Assembly (NCBI RefSeq): GCF_023101145.1
Contig: NZ_CP073714.1
Span: 7,006,001 to 7,070,000 of the forward strand
Direction: 5' to 3'
DNA length: 64,000 nt
From: Paenibacillus pabuli
GTDB taxonomy: Bacteria; Bacillota; Bacilli; Paenibacillales; Paenibacillaceae
Shown piece by piece: positions 1 through 8,901 of this stretch. The stretch's first letter is position 1. Every line of letters starts with the position of its first letter. The notes beneath the pieces are model-generated. The model was not told the origin of the DNA, made no database searches, and was given only the letters and a program-made list of their open reading frames with translations. A program made the position numbers and the translations under genes.

Positions 1-432
1 AGTCATGTAGACGGATTTACCCACCTGTGATGCGCCTATAATGGAAATGATATTGCTTGGTGCTTTGCCTGCCGTGACCGGCAGCTCGTTATGGCACTGT
101 GGACACAGCCGACGCCGCGTAACGACGCCGTATCGATCGTTCAGTCCCATCACAATGTTATCCGAATAGATGCGATGTTCCTCAGGTACATCATGCGGAG
201 CCAGCACGGCCTCCATATCAAACACCGTATCCAAGCCAAACCTTTCGCGATACCGATTCAGCTTTGCATCTTCCCCGAGTGCGTAGTCCTCATCATCGTC
301 GCGATGATGCGCAGCCCGGAACACAACCTCTTCCGGTGAAAACTTGCTGAAGCAATACGGACATACAATATCGTAAAACAGCGGGCGTTCCTCCGGCTGC
401 TGTCTCTTCAAAAACCGACTAAAAAAGCTCAT
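1..432 (-). CDS. Zinc-ribbon P-loop GTPase-like protein (N-terminal 144 residues; cut by window edge)
   Basis: Only the N-terminal part is visible; the gene runs off the left edge. Two CxxC knuckles (C24/C27 and C110/C113) form a likely zinc ribbon wrapped around an acidic stretch. A Walker A loop, GASQVGKS, follows at residues 133-140 after a hydrophobic strand. This fits a TRAFAC-like GTPase or related P-loop NTPase with an N-terminal zinc-binding region, but the G4 motif lies outside the window, so nucleotide specificity is inferred. The start is an ATG behind GGGGAGTGGCT. It is the most distal visible gene of the vWA/tubulin-like operon, about 58 bases after the preceding gene, and probably belongs to the same membrane-associated assembly. 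Confidence 0.7.
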   Translation of the reverse strand, partial: MSFFSRFLKRQQPEERPLFYDIVCPYCFSKFSPEEVVFRAAHHRDDDEDYALGEDAKLNRYRERFGLDTVFDMEAVLAPHDVPEEHRIYSDNIVMGLNDRYGVVTRRRLCPQCHNELPVTAGKAPSNIISIIGASQVGKSVYMT

Positions 433-489
433 AGCCACTCCCCTCCCCTGATCAGTTAGACAAAGTTGATTTACACTTAGCCTAACTAT

Positions 490-1137
490 CTAGTCTGATA
501 TAAGCCTATAGGCGGCTCCGTATTTTGGTCCGTCCGTGAAGAATAGCCTCACGTAATCGTCCTTGGCTACTTCGACGGGCGGCATCTCATTTCTCCCTGG
601 AGCAAAGTCACTCACAAAAGGATACACCGTGCCGTCTTCCTTATTTAAAGGAACCCCGCCTTGTTTGCGCACATAACAGAGCGCTTCCTTCGGAACAGGT
701 GCTTCGGCTGTAACGGTCATCAGTACACTTTTTCGTTTCTGGAAAAAACCGCTCTTGTACCGGATCGAAAAGCGAATATCCGCCTTGCCTGCACTGGCAA
801 CTACCGTGTTGTCTCCATCACGCTGACGCACCAGAACTGGCCCGTCCTCCTCCATCTGACATACATATACCGTGTACCGGATGGCACCAAAACCTGTGAT
901 TCGATCCATATATCCATTGCTTGCTTTATATTCTTCTCTCGTGTATAACTTCAGCTTACCCTGTGCAGCCTGTTCCCCGGTACGATCATCACCCATCATA
1001 TCGAGCTCCAGCCGTTCAACATATACAGCTTCCACACTCTCTGGCCAGAGCCAGCGAAGTGTACACTGGTTCTCGTCCACTGCAAGTGTCAGTCTGCGAA
1101 TCAGGGGCGCTGAAGGGTCTGCATCCGTAAAACGCAT
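490..1137 (-). CDS. Hypothetical beta-rich protein of the vWA/tubulin-like operon
   Basis: A 215-residue soluble protein that I do not recognise. It has no signal peptide or membrane segment. The sequence alternates short hydrophobic strands with charged turns, suggesting one or two beta-sandwich domains: an N-terminal one up to about residue 125, then a second from the RKSVLMTVTAEAPVP stretch. The ATG follows GGAGGTAGGCGATAG. It lies 20 bases after the vWA membrane protein gene and before the P-loop gene, so it is almost certainly co-transcribed. An adaptor role between membrane vWA proteins and the cytoplasmic GTPases is a guess from position only. Confidence 0.7.
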   Translation of the reverse strand: MRFTDADPSAPLIRRLTLAVDENQCTLRWLWPESVEAVYVERLELDMMGDDRTGEQAAQGKLKLYTREEYKASNGYMDRITGFGAIRYTVYVCQMEEDGPVLVRQRDGDNTVVASAGKADIRFSIRYKSGFFQKRKSVLMTVTAEAPVPKEALCYVRKQGGVPLNKEDGTVYPFVSDFAPGRNEMPPVEVAKDDYVRLFFTDGPKYGAAYRLISD

Positions 1138-1157
1138 CTATCGCCTACCTCCAGACG

Positions 1158-2441
1158 TCAAAATCCTTTGCTGCGCGAATCTCTTGCCCGCTGACCGAAT
1201 CCTTCTACCGATTTGGTCCCTCCACCAGCATCGCGGCGCCCACGCGTCTTCCGCGGTGTATTCTCCTTGATCGGAATGATCCAGGTGAACAGGGTTAACA
1301 CACCAGACAAGATGAGCATCGCTCCGAATCTTACAAATGCATCACCAACCGTTGATCCGTCCAGACCCCATTCGAGCAGAAGTCCTGCCAATAGACCGGA
1401 CACGGCACCGCCTATACCGAAGCTGAGTGCAAGATGACGGTTATCGAATACAAGTCCGAGCGACACGCCCAGTGCGACACCAATCAACAGTATGGCGGCC
1501 ACTCGGAAAATAGCCAGATACGTACTGTGCTCCATCATGCCTGTACGTTCAGTCACCAGCGTTCGTTCGTCTATCGTATCGTAAATTTGCTGGAATGCCA
1601 GATTAAGACCCCCGGAATCCGGTACATCATAATACATACCGCCTGTCTGCTGAGCGATATGACGCAGCAAGTCGGTTCCAGAAGGGTCCACCAGACTCAG
1701 ACCCACCGTATTGACAGCAATCTGTTCATTTGCATACTCTGACAAAATGCCCGAGGTGTCTACATCACTGAATCCATCGGATAGCAAGATTGCCACCGTA
1801 CCGCGTTTCGGGTCCTGTTTGCCTTTAACTTGCTCCATCGCTTCGCGCAGCACTGCATCGAAATTGGTGCCACCCGACGTCGTTACGATGCCGTCAATCT
1901 TGCTGTATACCTCATTTTTGGCCGCTTCGCTGTCCAACGGGGTGAACGGCTGCAGCAGCTGCGGTTGATCATCAAAGGTAATCACCGCGACCTGTTTGTC
2001 GCTTTCCATTTGGCTAATCAGCGTTTTGGCCGCTTCAAAGCGACCGTTATCCGGGTCCGTTTCGGTCATGCTGCCCGAATTATCGATCATCAGTATAATA
2101 TCTTTGACTTGCTTCGCACCGCCCGGGTTAATCTGATACAACAATTGCAGGCCAAGTCCGACGACAAAAAGCAGTGCCAGTGTCCCGGGAACAAGCAGCT
2201 TCCAGGATAGTCCGAGATATCGCAGCTTCCAGGAAGCCCCGTTCAGCCTGGGCGAGATCATCTCTGCGATGATACAGAATAAACCCACACTGAGCGCCAG
2301 TACGCCAAAGTATAAACCCATCAGCAATAGACGAGGCATTTCTCCAAGCCACTGACGAAGCATAATTTCTCCAGCCGCAAAGCCCACAGCTCCGCCAATC
2401 AGGCTGAACAGGACCAGGAGAAGATTGATTTTTCGCTGCAT
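1158..2441 (-). CDS. Membrane-anchored von Willebrand factor A protein
   Basis: The protein has three N-terminal membrane segments, a vWA domain and three C-terminal membrane segments followed by a basic tail (RKTRGRR). The metal-ion-dependent adhesion site is intact: DNSGS early in the domain, a TSGGT loop in the middle and LLSDGFSD late. An odd number of helices before the vWA domain, with basic residues at both termini, places the vWA domain outside the membrane. The start chosen is the eighth codon of the open frame: it gives workable spacing from GGAAAGG, whereas the upstream TTG and ATG leave no room. The domain would bind a protein ligand through a divalent metal; the partner is unknown. 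Confidence 0.85.
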   Translation of the reverse strand: MQRKINLLLVLFSLIGGAVGFAAGEIMLRQWLGEMPRLLLMGLYFGVLALSVGLFCIIAEMISPRLNGASWKLRYLGLSWKLLVPGTLALLFVVGLGLQLLYQINPGGAKQVKDIILMIDNSGSMTETDPDNGRFEAAKTLISQMESDKQVAVITFDDQPQLLQPFTPLDSEAAKNEVYSKIDGIVTTSGGTNFDAVLREAMEQVKGKQDPKRGTVAILLSDGFSDVDTSGILSEYANEQIAVNTVGLSLVDPSGTDLLRHIAQQTGGMYYDVPDSGGLNLAFQQIYDTIDERTLVTERTGMMEHSTYLAIFRVAAILLIGVALGVSLGLVFDNRHLALSFGIGGAVSGLLAGLLLEWGLDGSTVGDAFVRFGAMLILSGVLTLFTWIIPIKENTPRKTRGRRDAGGGTKSVEGFGQRARDSRSKGF

Positions 2442-2661
2442 GTTTGCATGCATCCTTTCCAAACCAGCCGATGAACGGCTGAATTAATACAAGATGGGTT
2501 GATGAAAAATGAAGGCTTCATGTATCGGACGAAAAACAGCCTGATTGGGATCCTTGCAGGAGATATGCAGTTTATGAACGAAAACACCGCCATACCGCCA
2601 TCTCATGATCCCATCCCGGCTGCACCTCCCATTTCGTCCTTCCATGACATCGCCTTATGTT

Positions 2662-5217
2662 TTAACGCAGGGGTGACAGCTTCTCGGCCAGATTGGAGGG
2701 ATGGAGCTCATAACCATTCTCCGTATACGAATCGTAATATACCCGGCCGTTGCGATACACCATCAGGTCTTCCAGGTGGAAGCCTCCCATCAGATTCAGC
2801 TTCTCCACACCACTGCTTCGTTCTTCGTATACCACACCCAGCTTATAGATTCGTGATGTTTCTTCGGCATGCGCCGCGTAGTCCATGAAGGCACTATCAT
2901 GGTCACCAAAGAAATATTTTTCTTCATAACGATGTTCCTGCGTATAGTCGAATACTCTTACCCGAACGACCGCCTGATCCTCCAGTGTGCGATACAAGCG
3001 GCGGAACAGATCATCCCGGGTCAGTACATTTTTGTCGCCATAGGTAATGGTAACATTCGCTCGTAACAGCAATTCTTCTTCAAAAGGTACCCTAAGCGGT
3101 TCTGCTGCAAGCAGCATTGCATGACATACTTCCATCAGACGCTGCAGGAGTCGTTCATTACCTTCCGTCGCAAGTCGGTTCATATCCCCCATATGGCGGT
3201 CCTCAAACCAGACATCCCGTCCACGCTTTGCCTCCAAATCGGCGATCAGAGCTTCCGTCACTTTACCGTAGTACTCCATGACGTTCTGACCGATATATTC
3301 ATCTGCAGCCGCTATGCTCTCTACCGCTGTTTCACGCAAGACACGTTCAAGCGTTGCCAATGTTTCCGTTACACTGCGGCTGAACGTATGCAGCTGTTCC
3401 ATTTCTGTGTCATAGACACGAAGCAGCTGCAATTCATTCTCCAAACGCAGCAATTCAATTTTGGGCACATACACGCGCTCCAACAAACAATCGATCAGGT
3501 TGCGCACGTTCTGTTTGTCACGGAACAACGCACGTTTGAACGACTGATCCTCTACCCGCTCCTGTTGACGCTGCTCCAGCAAGGCACGTGCGGATTCAAG
3601 CTGCACCGATTTATCACGAATCAATCCAAGCAAAGCCTCACGCACGCTGCCGAATCCGCTGTCACTCCAGGCGGCCCATTGAAAATAACCAACCTCAGGA
3701 TGCTCCGTGCGCGCTTGCTCGGCTTGGCGACGAAGCGAACCTTCCGTGCTGCGCTGACGAACTCGTTCCTCGGCAAGGCGGACTACGTTATCACGAAAGT
3801 ATGCCTCTGCTCCATGACCGAACAGTGCTCTTTCCGCTTCACGCAGCGAGAGCGGCTTCAGATCGGAGAAGCTGACGTTATGCGTCATAATGCCGCTCAT
3901 GCCGCTCACCAGATCCTCATCGGGAAGGATCCCTTCCACTTTGCGCTCTACCGAAGCCCCATCCAGTCCAAAGAAGGCGAGCTTGTCCTTGATGCTCCAC
4001 TCAGGTTCCTGCCGCATCCGTTCAAGCAGATAACGATACAGATGGTACAACACCGCGAGTGCAATGGGTTTGTTTGGCCGTCTGATCTCGGCAAAACCCG
4101 CGCTGGCATATCCATGCTGATCCGAGGTTGTACGGATATTATTTTTGAACGACGTGTTGTTATATGTGTTGGCCCCTGTGCTTGAAACGGAACCGGAGCT
4201 ATCTGCATCCTGCTTCCGGTTCTTGAGCAGGCAGATTCGACAGATGATCTCGGCATTTTCGATCCACCCACCAGGTACGCCAGTTCCCCGCTCATTCTTG
4301 TCTGACAAAATATATACGAGATCGAATAGCGGAGAAGCGTGATGTACAACCGGAATGGAGATACCGTCCTCCGTAACCAGCAGATTGCCGCTGAACGTAT
4401 AGTCCAGCCCCTGCATGTAATCCAGTTCCCGCAGAAAAGCGAGTCCCGCCGCGCTTGCATAACCAAAGGAATCGACCTGCTCCATCTCGCTGACCAGCAC
4501 ATGCAAATCGGTCTGCACCGACTTGAAGGATTGAGCCAGTATCGTTTCGGTCAGCTTGGTAAGCTCCGGCAACAACACATTCAATGGATCATCTGCTCGG
4601 GTCACGACGGTCACGTAAATTCGATCGAACGATGAATATAACCGTCCGTATTCGGCGATACGATTACTCACCCGCCGCAGCGTGCGATTCAGACCAAAAA
4701 GTGCCTGATCTGAATCGTGGAAGCTGCGATGTACGTCCTTGCGAAGTGTTTTGGAAGGACGTCCGGTATGCGCCCCGGATATCGGAAGCACATGGCGGGT
4801 CACCTGACTGTCATCGGACGAGCTGCGATTCACAGCTTCAGAAGGACGATGCCAGCCTGGATATGATCGTTGAACGTTATCGCTATATTCGCTGTGATCA
4901 AGCTGACCACGGTTATCGTTGTCATGCTTCATTCGCACGCTGCTGTCATGATCAGAGTGCGCCCTCACGTCATCCTGATCTTCCGTCCCAATCTGTACAT
5001 AGACTACGCCTTCTCCGTTATCCCACTTCAGCCGGTTGATCTCCTGTACAGCAGATACTGCCGGAGCAACCTGGTCACCCACGAACAGGAACAACGCGGG
5101 GTAATGGATACTGCTGCGACCATCACCCAGGCTGCCCTGGCGCTCCTGCTCTGCTGCATACTGTGCTGCATACTTCTCCAGATTGCGCTTCAGAGCATTG
5201 TTCGAGCTGAACTCCAT
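2662..5217 (-). CDS. Large operon protein resembling a degenerate tubulin/FtsZ-like paralogue
   Basis: About 851 residues, soluble, with no membrane segment. By eye the first third follows the same order of landmarks as the tubulin-like protein encoded just upstream: a hydrophobic strand (HYPALFLFVG), a KxINRxx-like helix, a second core strand (YVTVVTRADDPLN), a GYxS...LRELDYM helix and a SPLFDLVYILSDKNERG loop. The glycine-rich GTP-binding loop of the partner is replaced by TRADDPLN. A Ser/His/Asp-rich low-complexity insertion lies near residues 80-160 and the C-terminal half is helical and probably coiled-coil. The ATG sits 9-10 bases after AAGGGTGG, directly after the upstream stop, so translation is probably coupled. 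The paralogy is my inference. Confidence 0.7.
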   Translation of the reverse strand: MEFSSNNALKRNLEKYAAQYAAEQERQGSLGDGRSSIHYPALFLFVGDQVAPAVSAVQEINRLKWDNGEGVVYVQIGTEDQDDVRAHSDHDSSVRMKHDNDNRGQLDHSEYSDNVQRSYPGWHRPSEAVNRSSSDDSQVTRHVLPISGAHTGRPSKTLRKDVHRSFHDSDQALFGLNRTLRRVSNRIAEYGRLYSSFDRIYVTVVTRADDPLNVLLPELTKLTETILAQSFKSVQTDLHVLVSEMEQVDSFGYASAAGLAFLRELDYMQGLDYTFSGNLLVTEDGISIPVVHHASPLFDLVYILSDKNERGTGVPGGWIENAEIICRICLLKNRKQDADSSGSVSSTGANTYNNTSFKNNIRTTSDQHGYASAGFAEIRRPNKPIALAVLYHLYRYLLERMRQEPEWSIKDKLAFFGLDGASVERKVEGILPDEDLVSGMSGIMTHNVSFSDLKPLSLREAERALFGHGAEAYFRDNVVRLAEERVRQRSTEGSLRRQAEQARTEHPEVGYFQWAAWSDSGFGSVREALLGLIRDKSVQLESARALLEQRQQERVEDQSFKRALFRDKQNVRNLIDCLLERVYVPKIELLRLENELQLLRVYDTEMEQLHTFSRSVTETLATLERVLRETAVESIAAADEYIGQNVMEYYGKVTEALIADLEAKRGRDVWFEDRHMGDMNRLATEGNERLLQRLMEVCHAMLLAAEPLRVPFEEELLLRANVTITYGDKNVLTRDDLFRRLYRTLEDQAVVRVRVFDYTQEHRYEEKYFFGDHDSAFMDYAAHAEETSRIYKLGVVYEERSSGVEKLNLMGGFHLEDLMVYRNGRVYYDSYTENGYELHPSNLAEKLSPLR

Positions 5218-5231
5218 TCCGGCCGCCACCC

Positions 5232-8200
5232 TTACTTCAGCCTTCTGCGAATGTCATTCAGTTTCGATGACATCGTTCTGTAGAACTGGTAGATGTCTTC
5301 CCCGTTTGCCAGTTCCACTCGCTCGTATTCCAGACGATCACGGGATTCCATGAACAATGCAGCCAGATCATCCAATTTCGTAAGCAGTGGCGTGATGTCT
5401 TCGGAAGCGGTCAGGTCGTTATCCCGGCGGGAAGCTTTGCGCAGCAACGTGCTGCGATCCTTCTCTGCCAGTCCACGGAAGTTGCCAAACACTTCATATT
5501 CAGCAAAGTTGCGGCTCTTCATCAGGTTCGCAAACGGCTCCCATGCGTCTTCTTCCGGATCACGGTCATAAACGTACAGGGCACCTTTCTTCACGATGGT
5601 ATCCGTGTAGAGTGCTTCGATGAAGCGATCATACCATTGCTCCTCGTCCTGATGCTGGGCGAGAATGCCTTCCAGCTCAGCGACTTTGGCCGAGATGGCG
5701 TTCATCTTCGCCAGTTCTTCACGTACCCGCGCAATCAGCTGCGGGGAACGAACGAGGTTTTCTTTGGCCATATCTTCATTAATACTTCCGAAAATATCCT
5801 TCACCGACACCCGTGGCAATCCTTCGGATTGCAGGCGTTTCAATTCCATGACTGCCCGCTTCACTTCACCCAGGTTCGGGGTGGTTGACGTCAGGCGCAT
5901 GTCGTAAGCAGCAAGCTTCGCGGACAGGTCAAACGGTTCGGTCGTAACAACGGCGTAGCGGTTGCTTGTATTTTCGTCAATCGTTTTGGCTGTAACAATC
6001 TTGTATGCAATCGCCTGCTCGAATTCAGTACGCACACGGGCATTGTACTGCTTCACCCGGGCGTTCTCGTACACATCACCCCATGACTTTTCAGGGATCG
6101 GAGACGGCAGATAGGTCCAGTTATTCTTCTCGGTTTGCACCAGGTGACGGCCGATACCTTCTTTGTCCAAAATGGTACGTTCATAACTTTCCTCATATAC
6201 TTTGAGTGGTGTGTACACAAACAGTGGCACCCCGTTGCGAGTGTTCAGCCAGAAGATCCGGTTGCGCACTTCACTTTCCTTCACAGTAAAGTGGGACTTG
6301 CCCACCGCATTGTTCTGATAGTTGCGAATCCCTCTCAGAATGCCCGGCGCCTGTGCCGGCACCGATACGAATCCCCATGATGGGAAATGCAGACTGCCTG
6401 TGCTGTTGCTCAGGTTGAACACCGGAACTGCCTCATCATCCAGTTTGCCTGCAATGAAGCGTTCCACAAATTTCTCGACCGACTCGTCCTGTCCATATTT
6501 GATCACCAGGAAGTCCTCCATCGAGCGGGTAATCAGATCTCCGAACTTCTCAGTCAAGAAATCAGAGATGGAGCTGACGATATCGATCTCATTTTCTTTC
6601 ACCCACTGGCTGGAGTTCTCCAACAATTCACGCGAGAAGTCGCGGATCAGATCATCCGTATCGCGCTTGTCCAGCAGTCCGTCCACCACACTGACGATAT
6701 CCGGCACACTTACAACGTTCCAGTAATACGTTTTGTTGCCTTTGTGATCGGACTGTTCTTCGCCACGTGTCAGGATATCCCCGTTTTTGGAGAAAATCGA
6801 GCTGAGTGCGTTCAGCGTTTCGGTAAATACGTTATAAATGCGGCTGTTCTCCTGGTTCAGCAATTCGTACAGGTCCTCGTAGAACTCGATCATCTGATCA
6901 TTGCGTTCCACATCGGCATGCAGCCAGTACTCATGAATTTTTGCTTCAATATAAGCATTCTTCTTCTTCTCTTTGGAGACAAAAGCACTCTTCGCATCGC
7001 CCAGCTTCTCTTCGGACTGCTCCTGAGCAGCCTCAATATCACGCGGAATGCGGAAGGCATTCTCACGCAGCGTTTCAATGTACGACTGAATCATCTTCAG
7101 CACACAGAAGCCTTTTTCCGTGTAGATCAGACGGGAGACATAGAACGGACCCTGTTCAGGATGCAAAAACATGCGCCGGATCTGTTCGGTGAACTGACCC
7201 GCAATTTCTCCCGGCAATTGCTTCTTCGCCTTGATATATTCTTCACGGGCACGAGCCAGGAAGTTCTGCTCCAGTTCGGTGTCCATGTTCACGACCTGTG
7301 ATTTCACCACATTGCCATAGGACAGACGCTCACTGTTCTGGTAACCTGGCAGCGGCTCCGGCACACGGGCTTCAAACGACTTGACCACACTTTCGAGATC
7401 GATGCCCAGCTTGCGGGCAAACTTCTCGGTATCCTCCTGGTTCGGCGCTTTGGAGAACATGGTGCTCATTTTGTCGAACATGCGGTAAGCCAGATAGGTT
7501 GTCATTTCTTCAATCGGCAGTACCGCTGAGGATGCACCGATAATGTTGTAATCATAGTTGGCCGGATAGGCTTTGTTCATCTGTGCAATGTTTGTTCGAA
7601 TGTTGCTGATATAGTCGTGGATGGCAAATTCCTCGCCAGATTGCTTTTCCTCACTCGCCATAAAGTTCGTAATGTTCTCGGCGGTGACGTTCATGCAGTA
7701 ATCATAGGCGTTCTCCAGCAGTTTGCCTTCCGTATTGGTTGCGGAAATCAGGTGACACAGGTTGAACGGCGGCAGCGGTGAATTTACAGTCAGAATATTG
7801 CCGTATTTCTGGGAGAAACGCTCACCCCGGCTGTCCACGTTCATCCAGTAATCTAGTTCCTTGAGCGCAGCGTATCCATTCTTACGGATATATTCGCGAG
7901 TATGTTCACTCAAGCTTTTGTTGGACAGGTTCACGTCTGGGGTGAACAGATATCCCAGCGTGTTCACGCGGTCAATCCCGGCCGAGCCGTGATCGCGTTC
8001 GATAATCCCGCGCACGATATAGGAGATATCGAGGAAGCATCCACTTCCCGTACCGCCGGAAAGACCGGTCAGCAGGAACACCATCAGTTTTTTGTTCGTG
8101 CCTACAGATAATGTTTTGATCTTTTTGTCGATCGCCTGCACGACCTGGTTAATCTTGGTGAACAGCAGTAGACGTCCAGCCTGACGCACCCCTGCTGCGC

Positions 8201-8621
8201 CGTTCATGCCATCGGTAATGCTCAGCTCCGGAGACAGCCAGTCCGTAATATACGGTTCCAATACGCTGCGGTTCTGAAGCAATCCACCAATTTCGGCATT
8301 GGACAGCAATACGAATTCATTAATTGGATCGAGTCCGATGCCTTTATACTTTTTGGCGCGATCCTGTTCGTTCGTTTCAAAAGCAAGGAACTCCACGTTG
8401 GACGGTTTGTCCATTTTTTTCTTGGATATCGGGTCCTGTGGCAGTTTGAAACGTCGGTTAATCTGGTATTTCAGGCGCAGCAGCGCATCAATACCTGTTC
8501 CTCCAAGACCGATAATCAGAATCGGGTTATCAATCGTATCGACTCTGATTTTCTCGCTGACAATCCCTCCGCCAAGCGATACATCCAGTTGCTGAATATG
8601 TTCTCTAACAATCGGTTTCAT
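5232..8621 (-). CDS. Tubulin/FtsZ-like GTPase (Tubulin_2-type)
   Basis: A 1129-residue protein. An N-terminal GLGGTG loop (residues 38-43) follows a hydrophobic strand, and the tubulin signature GGTGSG occurs at 189-194 in the context LTGLSGGTGSGCFLDIS. These are the phosphate-contacting loops of the tubulin/FtsZ fold. A long, largely helical C-terminal extension of about 700 residues follows, far longer than in FtsZ. The ATG is preceded by GGGAGG with seven bases of spacing. FtsZ-like proteins of this type have been proposed to act in membrane remodelling in operons with vWA proteins and GTPases. Polymerisation and GTPase activity are expected from the family, not shown here. Confidence 0.85.
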   Translation of the reverse strand: MKPIVREHIQQLDVSLGGGIVSEKIRVDTIDNPILIIGLGGTGIDALLRLKYQINRRFKLPQDPISKKKMDKPSNVEFLAFETNEQDRAKKYKGIGLDPINEFVLLSNAEIGGLLQNRSVLEPYITDWLSPELSITDGMNGAAGVRQAGRLLLFTKINQVVQAIDKKIKTLSVGTNKKLMVFLLTGLSGGTGSGCFLDISYIVRGIIERDHGSAGIDRVNTLGYLFTPDVNLSNKSLSEHTREYIRKNGYAALKELDYWMNVDSRGERFSQKYGNILTVNSPLPPFNLCHLISATNTEGKLLENAYDYCMNVTAENITNFMASEEKQSGEEFAIHDYISNIRTNIAQMNKAYPANYDYNIIGASSAVLPIEEMTTYLAYRMFDKMSTMFSKAPNQEDTEKFARKLGIDLESVVKSFEARVPEPLPGYQNSERLSYGNVVKSQVVNMDTELEQNFLARAREEYIKAKKQLPGEIAGQFTEQIRRMFLHPEQGPFYVSRLIYTEKGFCVLKMIQSYIETLRENAFRIPRDIEAAQEQSEEKLGDAKSAFVSKEKKKNAYIEAKIHEYWLHADVERNDQMIEFYEDLYELLNQENSRIYNVFTETLNALSSIFSKNGDILTRGEEQSDHKGNKTYYWNVVSVPDIVSVVDGLLDKRDTDDLIRDFSRELLENSSQWVKENEIDIVSSISDFLTEKFGDLITRSMEDFLVIKYGQDESVEKFVERFIAGKLDDEAVPVFNLSNSTGSLHFPSWGFVSVPAQAPGILRGIRNYQNNAVGKSHFTVKESEVRNRIFWLNTRNGVPLFVYTPLKVYEESYERTILDKEGIGRHLVQTEKNNWTYLPSPIPEKSWGDVYENARVKQYNARVRTEFEQAIAYKIVTAKTIDENTSNRYAVVTTEPFDLSAKLAAYDMRLTSTTPNLGEVKRAVMELKRLQSEGLPRVSVKDIFGSINEDMAKENLVRSPQLIARVREELAKMNAISAKVAELEGILAQHQDEEQWYDRFIEALYTDTIVKKGALYVYDRDPEEDAWEPFANLMKSRNFAEYEVFGNFRGLAEKDRSTLLRKASRRDNDLTASEDITPLLTKLDDLAALFMESRDRLEYERVELANGEDIYQFYRTMSSKLNDIRRRLK

Positions 8622-8640
8622 TCCAAGTCCTCCCTTTAGT

Positions 8641-8880
8641 TAGACCAGTTGGGCTACAAACTCATTACACTTGCCACTCCGATGACAGAGTAACCTTCCG
8701 ATCGCTGTTATCCTCAGATTTTTTTGATTCCCTTTTCTAAAGGGGAAAATCTGAGGATAGCGTATGCTTCCGATGTAGCTTTCTTTCAGAAAGCTTTTAG
8801 GCGAACACTTCGCTTCTTCAGGTTTTCTCTGTCCTCTCCGTTCTCGTGTAAACAATTATATCCAACTTAAATTTGCATTC
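8641..8880. other. Intergenic structured element with three consecutive hairpins
   Basis: The gap between the tubulin-like gene and the first vWA gene holds three inverted repeats in a row. The first has 14-bp perfect arms (TATCCTCAGATTTT at 8709-8722 and its complement at 8746-8759), the second AGCTTTCT/AGAAAGCT at 8777-8795, and the third GCGAA/TTCGC at 8801-8813. None is followed by a clear U-run on the transcribed strand, so a simple terminator is unlikely. It could be a dispersed structured repeat or an RNA processing site that adjusts expression inside the operon. No second copy is visible in this window. Confidence 0.6.
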
Positions 8881-8901
8881 CTTTTAAACCAAATAATCAA
8901 C

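Noticed and set aside
3121..4185. 354-residue plus-strand open frame
   Set aside because: Shadow of the 855-residue operon gene on the other strand, with no family signal.
6387..7301. 304-residue plus-strand open frame
   Set aside because: Antisense to the tubulin-like gene; His/Gln/Val-rich composition is typical of a shadow frame.
8640..8855. 71-residue minus-strand open frame between the vWA and tubulin-like genes
   Set aside because: It runs through the three hairpins, has a basic unconvincing composition and lacks a ribosome binding site.
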